A DNA stretch of 9,497 bases from Nanohaloarchaea archaeon PL-Br10_U2g5 (lineage in GTDB: Archaea; Halobacteriota; Halobacteria; Halobacteriales; Haloferacaceae), in contig LKMY01000050.1 of NCBI GenBank assembly GCA_001564205.1, positions 1 to 9,497 on the forward strand, given 5' to 3'. The notes beneath the pieces are model-generated. The model saw only the letters and a list, made by a program, of their open reading frames with translations. It did not search any database and was not told the origin of the DNA. How positions within the stretch are numbered: the first letter of the stretch is position 1; every line of letters begins with the position of its first letter. Position numbers and translations under genes: made by a program. Shown piece after piece: positions 5,687 to 9,497 of this stretch.

Positions 5687-5709
5687 AGCGAGCGCTTCAA
5701 ACGACGAGT

Positions 5710-6096
5710 ATGAACACGCCACGGCTTGTGTACGACGACGACTGCGGGTTCTGTATGTATATGATCCGGTGGCTGTTGCGCTTTGGTGAGTTCGATCCCG
5801 TCGGGTTCAGCGAACTCACACCGGATCAAGAGGCCCGTCTCCCCGACGAGTACGATGACTGTATGCACCTGTTAACCGACGACGCCGTCTACTCCTGTGG
5901 CAGCGCTCTCGAACAGTGCGTTGGACGCTGCGGGACCGGTGGTCAAAGCGCCGTTCGGATAGCGCGTCTGCTCCCGTTCTGGGAGCGGATTCGAGAACGT
6001 GGCTACCGGTTCGTCGCTGACCGCCGATCTGTTTGGGGACGGTTTCGGGCCTGCGAGCGCGTCGAAAAGGAACCCGCCGGTTCCGACGCTGGGTAG
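5710..6096 (+). CDS. DCC-family (DUF393) thiol-disulfide oxidoreductase
   Basis: 128 residues. The N-terminus LVYDDDCGFC carries the family signature D-x-D-C-x-x-C; Cys12 and Cys15 form the CXXC of a thioredoxin-like fold. Members (YuxK-like) are predicted thiol-disulfide oxidoreductases, mostly of unknown substrate. Further Cys residues (in YDDCMHLL, YSCGSALEQC, GRCGTG and FRACERV) are more than usual for a haloarchaeal protein and could be structural or redox active. The C-terminal FWERIRERGYRFVADRR fits the family's closing helix. The usual length is about 110-140 residues, so it looks complete. The ATG at 5710 is chosen over the open frame from 5650 because it is preceded by a TATA-like box and begins at the motif. 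It converges on the MFS gene (71 bases between stops) and stands alone on its strand. Confidence 0.85.
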   Translation: MNTPRLVYDDDCGFCMYMIRWLLRFGEFDPVGFSELTPDQEARLPDEYDDCMHLLTDDAVYSCGSALEQCVGRCGTGGQSAVRIARLLPFWERIRERGYRFVADRRSVWGRFRACERVEKEPAGSDAG

Positions 6097-6167
6097 TGAA
6101 CTGTCGGTTGCGCTGAGTGGATTCGCCTTCCGGATGGACGACTGAGAGAGCGGAGCGAACTCGCGGA

Positions 6168-7340
6168 TCAGTAGCCCGTCTGTAAGAGCGCGTTGGCGAG
6201 CAGAATTACAAACGAGACGGCGAACAGGAACGCGAGAATCGAAAACGAGACTCCCCAGCCAAACAGGTCCGCGGCGAGACCGACCCCGACGGACCCCGCA
6301 GAGCCGATGACGGTGTAGACGGTCCTGACGAGCCCGAACCCCGCACCTCGTTCTGCCTCGCTCAACGCGTCCATGAACCGCGGATCGATGGCCGAAAAGA
6401 AGCTCGATCCGAAGCCGGCCAGCACGACGGCAAGACCGAGGCCGACGCCGCCGGGAAGAACGACGAAGCCGGCCCCACCGAGCGCGCCCGCAAGCATTGC
6501 GATTCCGATGGCCGTGTCTCGACCGATCCGATCTGAGAGCCGACCGATTCCGACCTGCACAGCCGCCCGGACGACGAAGAACACCGAAAAAACCAGGCCA
6601 GCAAAAGACGGCGAGTATCCCCGGAAGTCGACGAGGAACGTCGGAAGAAACGACATGAAGCCTTGTACGACGTAGGTGCCGATCATCGCGATGAACAGCG
6701 GTAAGAGAATCGAGGGGCGTGAGAGAAGCCCGATGAGCGGACCGATCTGTAGCCGATCTCGCATCGGCTGATCGGGTCGCCGCGGCTCGGTCGGACGAAC
6801 TCGCCAGGCAAACAGCACGAAAACCGGGATACCGACGACTGCGGCGAGTGCGACTGCAGGGCGCCAACCGTAGCGAACGCCGACCCACGCCGCGGCGATC
6901 GGTGCGATCAGTCCCGCGAGGGGGCCGCCGACGGAGTGGAGCCCGATCGCCGTCCCAAGCTCATCGAACGTCCGCGTGAGGAGCGTCGTCGCGACGGCGT
7001 AGTGGAGCCCCGCGACGAGCCCGAGGAACACTGCCACGAGCACAAACACCGGAAAAACCGGAGCGAATGCGAGGAGGACGCTCATCGCCGTCGTCCCACC
7101 GATAGCGACGAGTATGACCCGACGCTCACCGTAGCGATCGGCGAGGATACCGCTCGGGAACTGCGAGACGCCGTACGCGAGCCACATCCCCGAGAGCGCG
7201 ACGCCGACCGCCGTGTTCGAGACATCGAAGTCGGCGATGATAAACGGAACCACGGGGCTGATCGCCAGCCGTGCGAAGTACGTCACGAAGAACGCGAGCA
7301 TACACAGCGAGAGGACCGTGTGACGGTACTCCCAGCTCAT
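6168..7340 (-). CDS. Major facilitator superfamily (MFS) transporter
   Basis: 390 residues from the ATG at 7340. Alternating hydrophobic segments fit 12 membrane helices in two halves. Motif A is seen after helix 2 as GILADRYGERR (about 64-74) and its echo in the second half as GRLSDRIGR (266-274). A polar, Arg/Pro-rich central loop (about 181-198, RPTEPRRPDQ) separates the halves. The substrate cannot be told; single-protein exporters and sugar or organic-acid uptake types both fit. The start is set by a Shine-Dalgarno GGGGGTG at 7347-7353, six bases before the ATG; a GTG at 7349 would add three residues but overlaps that site. It follows the MOSC gene by 39 bases, so it is probably the last gene of that operon; SD use rather than leaderless start agrees with an internal operon position. 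Confidence 0.92.
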   Translation of the reverse strand: MSWEYRHTVLSLCMLAFFVTYFARLAISPVVPFIIADFDVSNTAVGVALSGMWLAYGVSQFPSGILADRYGERRVILVAIGGTTAMSVLLAFAPVFPVFVLVAVFLGLVAGLHYAVATTLLTRTFDELGTAIGLHSVGGPLAGLIAPIAAAWVGVRYGWRPAVALAAVVGIPVFVLFAWRVRPTEPRRPDQPMRDRLQIGPLIGLLSRPSILLPLFIAMIGTYVVQGFMSFLPTFLVDFRGYSPSFAGLVFSVFFVVRAAVQVGIGRLSDRIGRDTAIGIAMLAGALGGAGFVVLPGGVGLGLAVVLAGFGSSFFSAIDPRFMDALSEAERGAGFGLVRTVYTVIGSAGSVGVGLAADLFGWGVSFSILAFLFAVSFVILLANALLQTGY

Positions 7341-7346
7341 CGGCAG

Positions 7347-7353
7347 CACCCCC
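7347..7353 (-). promoter_or_regulatory. Ribosome binding site deciding the MFS start
   Basis: GGGGGTG on the minus strand, six bases before the ATG at 7340. It favours this ATG over the GTG at 7349, which lies inside the site, and argues for translation from a polycistronic mRNA. Confidence 0.65.
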
Positions 7354-7379
7354 TGCCGGTCATTGCGGCTGCACCTCTC

Positions 7380-8006
7380 TCATCTCCCGTGTGGTTGGTC
7401 GCGGCCAGACGCTCTATCACCGGCTCCGTTAGTCGGTTCGGTGTTCGATCGCTCCCGCAGCCGGTCGGCGATCTCTGCTCCGGCTGTCCGCGGATCCGCG
7501 TTCCGAATTGAAACCGAATCGCCGACGGCGACCCGTCCGGGCTCGATCACGTCACAACAGAGCCCGCCTCGGTGTTTGAGCGCTGAGGCGAGCCCGTCCG
7601 CATCCGCCAGCTCCTCCAGGTGCGCGCAGGGTGGGCGGCGGCGAGTCGGTCGAAGAAGCGTGTTCCCGACCGCGATAGTCGCCTCCAAGAGGTCGTCCAT
7701 CCCGGCTCCGAATCCTTCGACGACGATGTTTCGGCGATGTCGCCCGTCGGAGACGTCGATCCCGGTCTCCGCGCGGACCGCCTCGACGGCTTCGGACGCG
7801 ACGAGAGTGACGGGACAGACGTCGAGTTGGAAATGCCCCCCGCCGAGTTGGTAGCGATCGCCTTCGACACCGTCTGTGTGAACCTCGACGGAGTCGCGCC
7901 GCTCCGGCCGAGCACCGCTCTCCTTCGCGATCCAGAGCGACTCGACCCTACCGGTTGGGTGAGGTTCGGATCCGGTCGACGGCGGCGCTTCTCGCTCGCC
8001 GCCCAT
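7380..8006 (-). CDS. MOSC domain protein
   Basis: 208 residues from the ATG at 8006. MOSC domains are beta-barrels found in molybdenum-cofactor sulfurases and in YiiM-type and mARC-like proteins, where a conserved Cys carries sulfur or binds cofactor. Seen here: SLWIAKESGARPE near the start, HTDGVEGDRYQ (about 43-53), a hydrophobic strand with RRNIVVEG (91-98), and the conserved Cys127 in RPPCAHLE, followed by KHRGGLCCDV. With about 200 residues and no partner domain it resembles stand-alone YiiM-like MOSC proteins rather than the full sulfurase. The N-terminal 18 residues are Gly/Glu/Pro-rich; the C-terminal 35 are polar and probably disordered. The start is chosen because it overlaps the stop of the preceding membrane-protein gene in TGATG, a translational-coupling arrangement, with a G-rich stretch just upstream. 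Sulfur or molybdenum handling is inferred from the family. Confidence 0.87.
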   Translation of the reverse strand: MGGEREAPPSTGSEPHPTGRVESLWIAKESGARPERRDSVEVHTDGVEGDRYQLGGGHFQLDVCPVTLVASEAVEAVRAETGIDVSDGRHRRNIVVEGFGAGMDDLLEATIAVGNTLLRPTRRRPPCAHLEELADADGLASALKHRGGLCCDVIEPGRVAVGDSVSIRNADPRTAGAEIADRLRERSNTEPTNGAGDRASGRDQPHGR

Positions 8007-8410
8007 CACGGCCCCCCGAGCAGGTCGGGATCCCCCGGCTGCAACCACTCTCGATGAGCGTAGTAGACGACCGCAATCGGCGGGGCGACGAGCGCGATGA
8101 GCGCGTAGAGCCACTTGAACAGTCCGAGGTCAGCGATGCCGCGCTCACCCAGCGAGAGCGCGTCGAGGAGGACCGCGGCCGCGACCAACGGGGCGAAGAG
8201 ATAAGCGTGAGCGAATCCGACGGCCGCGCCCGCCGGAGTTCCAGCCTCCAACAGCGCCCAATCGAGCGCGTAGAGGACCGCCCAGCCGCCGGCAGCCACC
8301 GCGAGAACGCGGAGCCACGGCCCGTCGAACTGTCGGTCCTGGGATCCAGGCCCCGCGCCGGAATCGGCTTCGGAGTCGGAATCAGCGGTCGATTCGGCGT
8401 TCGTGCTCAC
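8006..8410 (-). CDS. Small three-helix membrane protein of unknown function
   Basis: 134 residues from the GTG at 8410. Residues 1-30 are an acidic Ser/Asp/Glu-rich, probably disordered tail (ending GSQDRQFDG). Three hydrophobic helices follow: about 32-54 (WLRVLAVAAGGWAVLYALDW), 62-84 and 98-118 (WLYALIALVAPPIAVVYY), then a short C-terminus YAHREWLQPGDPDLL. It has no recognised family motif, Cys or His cluster. An odd number of helices puts the two ends on opposite sides of the membrane; the acidic N-terminus could face either side. Its stop overlaps the MOSC start by one base, so the two are translationally coupled and may act together, for example with the membrane part anchoring a redox or metal process. 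It begins 72 bases after the end of the cysteine synthase gene. It is a conserved-hypothetical type I cannot name. Confidence 0.72.
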   Translation of the reverse strand: MSTNAESTADSDSEADSGAGPGSQDRQFDGPWLRVLAVAAGGWAVLYALDWALLEAGTPAGAAVGFAHAYLFAPLVAAAVLLDALSLGERGIADLGLFKWLYALIALVAPPIAVVYYAHREWLQPGDPDLLGGP

Positions 8411-8482
8411 GGCGGATCTGTGAGCCGGATCGTACTCAACGTTCGGGTATCCAACGAGGTCGTCCGATTCGACGAGATGAGG

Positions 8483-9400
8483 TCACTCATCGAAGGTCCC
8501 CGCCGAAAGGTAGCGCTCACCGCTGTCCCAAAAAACGGTGATGACGAGCGGTTCCTCGCCCACGAACTCGCCCGAATCACGGAGATCGGCGGCGACGTCC
8601 TTCGCGGCGAGGTTCGAGGCGCCGGACGACTGACCGACGAGGATCCCCTCGTCGCTCGCGAGTCGGCGGCACTCGGCTTCCGCCTCCTCGATATCGACCG
8701 TGTGGACCCCGTCGAGGAGGTCGGTGTCGAGGTTGGGCGCGATGAACCCCGGGCCCATTCCTTGGAAATCGTCGACGCCGGGCTCGTCGCCCGAGAGCAC
8801 CGCGTTGGTGCTCGGTTCGACCGCGTCGATCCGCACGTCGGGAAACGCCTCGCGGAGCCGCCGACCGATCCCCGATATCGTCCCGCCAGTCCCGACCCCC
8901 GCGACGAGCGCATCGACGGTCCGATCGCCGATCTGCTCGAGAATCTCCACACCGGTCGTCTCGTAATGGGCGCGCGGGTTCGCGGGGTTGTCGAACTGGC
9001 GGAGCTGAACCATTCCCGCGTCGCGTTCGAGCTCGTCGGCCCGCCCTTTGGCAGCGGAGATATCACCGTCGACGAGTTCGACGGCCGCGCCGTACGCGCG
9101 CATGAGTCTGCGGCGTTCGACCGACTTTCCGTCGGGCATCACGAGCGTCACGTCGTACCCTTTCACCGCGCCGACCATCGCCAGCCCGATTCCGGTGTTG
9201 CCGGAAGTGGGTTCGACGATGCTATCGCCGGGCGTCAGATCGCCGGCCGCCTCGGCCGCTTCGACCATGTACCGCGCCGGGCGGTCCTTTGCGGAGCCAC
9301 CCGGATTCCGCGACTCGACTTTCGCCGCGACCACCGTGTCCGGCGGGGAGTCCACCCGCACCAGCGGCGAGCCGAGCCCCTCCAGAACGTCGTCGTGCAT
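8483..9400 (-). CDS. cysK: Cysteine synthase family PLP enzyme (O-acetylserine sulfhydrylase type)
   Basis: 305 residues from the ATG at 9400. Fold-type II PLP landmarks are complete: Lys38 in NPGGSAKDR is the Schiff-base lysine, PTSGNTG (64-70) binds the substrate carboxylate, GVGTGGT (168-174) holds the PLP phosphate, GQSSGA (256-261) contains the Ser that contacts the pyridine N, and the C-terminal DSGERYLS (292-299) is a typical family ending. The reaction is replacement of an activated serine hydroxyl by sulfide to give cysteine; whether the acceptor is O-acetylserine, O-phosphoserine or a beta-synthase substrate cannot be told. The usual length is 300-320, so it is complete. The ATG at 9400 is chosen because the MHDDVLEGLGSPLVRV start fits the family and a TATA-like box lies 24-30 bases upstream; a GTG at 9424 would add eight residues. 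The next gene begins 72 bases downstream, so co-transcription is possible. Confidence 0.92.
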   Translation of the reverse strand: MHDDVLEGLGSPLVRVDSPPDTVVAAKVESRNPGGSAKDRPARYMVEAAEAAGDLTPGDSIVEPTSGNTGIGLAMVGAVKGYDVTLVMPDGKSVERRRLMRAYGAAVELVDGDISAAKGRADELERDAGMVQLRQFDNPANPRAHYETTGVEILEQIGDRTVDALVAGVGTGGTISGIGRRLREAFPDVRIDAVEPSTNAVLSGDEPGVDDFQGMGPGFIAPNLDTDLLDGVHTVDIEEAEAECRRLASDEGILVGQSSGASNLAAKDVAADLRDSGEFVGEEPLVITVFWDSGERYLSAGTFDE

Positions 9401-9423
9401 TGATCGACGTGACGCGCCCGTCA

Positions 9424-9430
9424 CTCAAAT
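9424..9430 (-). promoter_or_regulatory. TATA-like box of the cysteine synthase gene
   Basis: ATTTGAG on the minus strand, 24-30 bases before the ATG at 9400. It is weak but the only AT-rich run at the right distance, and it supports a leaderless start at 9400. Confidence 0.45.
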
Positions 9431-9457
9431 GCTCGGCGGAACGCGGAAAGACACGGC

Positions 9458-9497
9458 GGTCGGCTGCACGGATTAGCGGTCGGCTGCACGGATTAGC
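9458..9497. repeat. Two exact tandem copies of a 20-bp unit at the window end
   Basis: ggtcggctgcacggattagc occupies 9458-9477 and again 9478-9497, where the window stops. More copies may follow outside. It lies upstream of the cysteine synthase promoter, so it could be a regulatory iteron, a short tandem array or a contig-end artefact. Confidence 0.9.

Noticed and set aside
4898..5700. tRNA or known stable RNA gene
   Set aside because: No T-arm consensus or cloverleaf was found on either strand; the hairpins do not form a tRNA fold.
7955..9403. 482-codon open frame on plus across the cysteine synthase and membrane-protein genes
   Set aside because: It mirrors the minus-strand genes, has no recognisable motif and starts inside another gene.

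Overview
The window looks like chromosomal DNA of a halophilic archaeon (class Halobacteria). The evidence is high GC, very acidic proteins, TATA-like boxes about 25-30 bases before start codons with almost no 5' leader, and two small acidic proteins (DUF5786- and DUF5800-like) of types I know only from haloarchaea. Some of the intergenic repeat character reminds me of Halorubrum-like genomes, but that is an impression, not a result.

Layout. 3-761 (+) is the 3' part of a class I methyltransferase-like gene, probably Rsm22 family, cut by the window edge. 793-1545 (-) is an SRAP (YedK/HMCES-type) abasic-site shield protein. It is divergent from 1697-2461 (+), an HhH plus DEDDy RNase H-fold exonuclease, so this is a small DNA-maintenance neighbourhood. 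2503-3789 (-) is a large bactofilin/halofilin-like polymer-forming protein: two beta-repeat domains around a hydrophobic segment, then a highly acidic tail built partly from six 24-bp repeats. 3968-4153 and 4239-4436 (+) are the two small acidic proteins. 4469-4897 (-) is a 2Fe-2S ferredoxin.

4898-5709 has no convincing protein gene and is the least ordinary part of the window. It holds an AT-rich TATA-like patch, four back-to-back hairpins (5234-5376), a 9-bp inverted repeat (5501-5529) that resembles a haloarchaeal insertion-sequence end, and two more hairpins just before a DCC-family (DUF393) thiol oxidoreductase gene (5710-6096, +).

6168-9400 is all on the minus strand. In transcription order it carries a cysteine synthase (PLP enzyme), a three-helix membrane protein, a MOSC-domain protein whose start overlaps the preceding stop (TGATG), and an MFS transporter with a good Shine-Dalgarno. 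The last three look like one operon. The cysteine synthase may be part of it or may only be adjacent. A sulfur or molybdenum theme is possible but unproven. The window ends in two exact copies of a 20-bp repeat.

I do not see a clear new defence or mobile system. The strongest leads are the hairpin cluster, the halofilin-like gene with its expandable tail, and the cysteine synthase/MOSC/MFS cluster.
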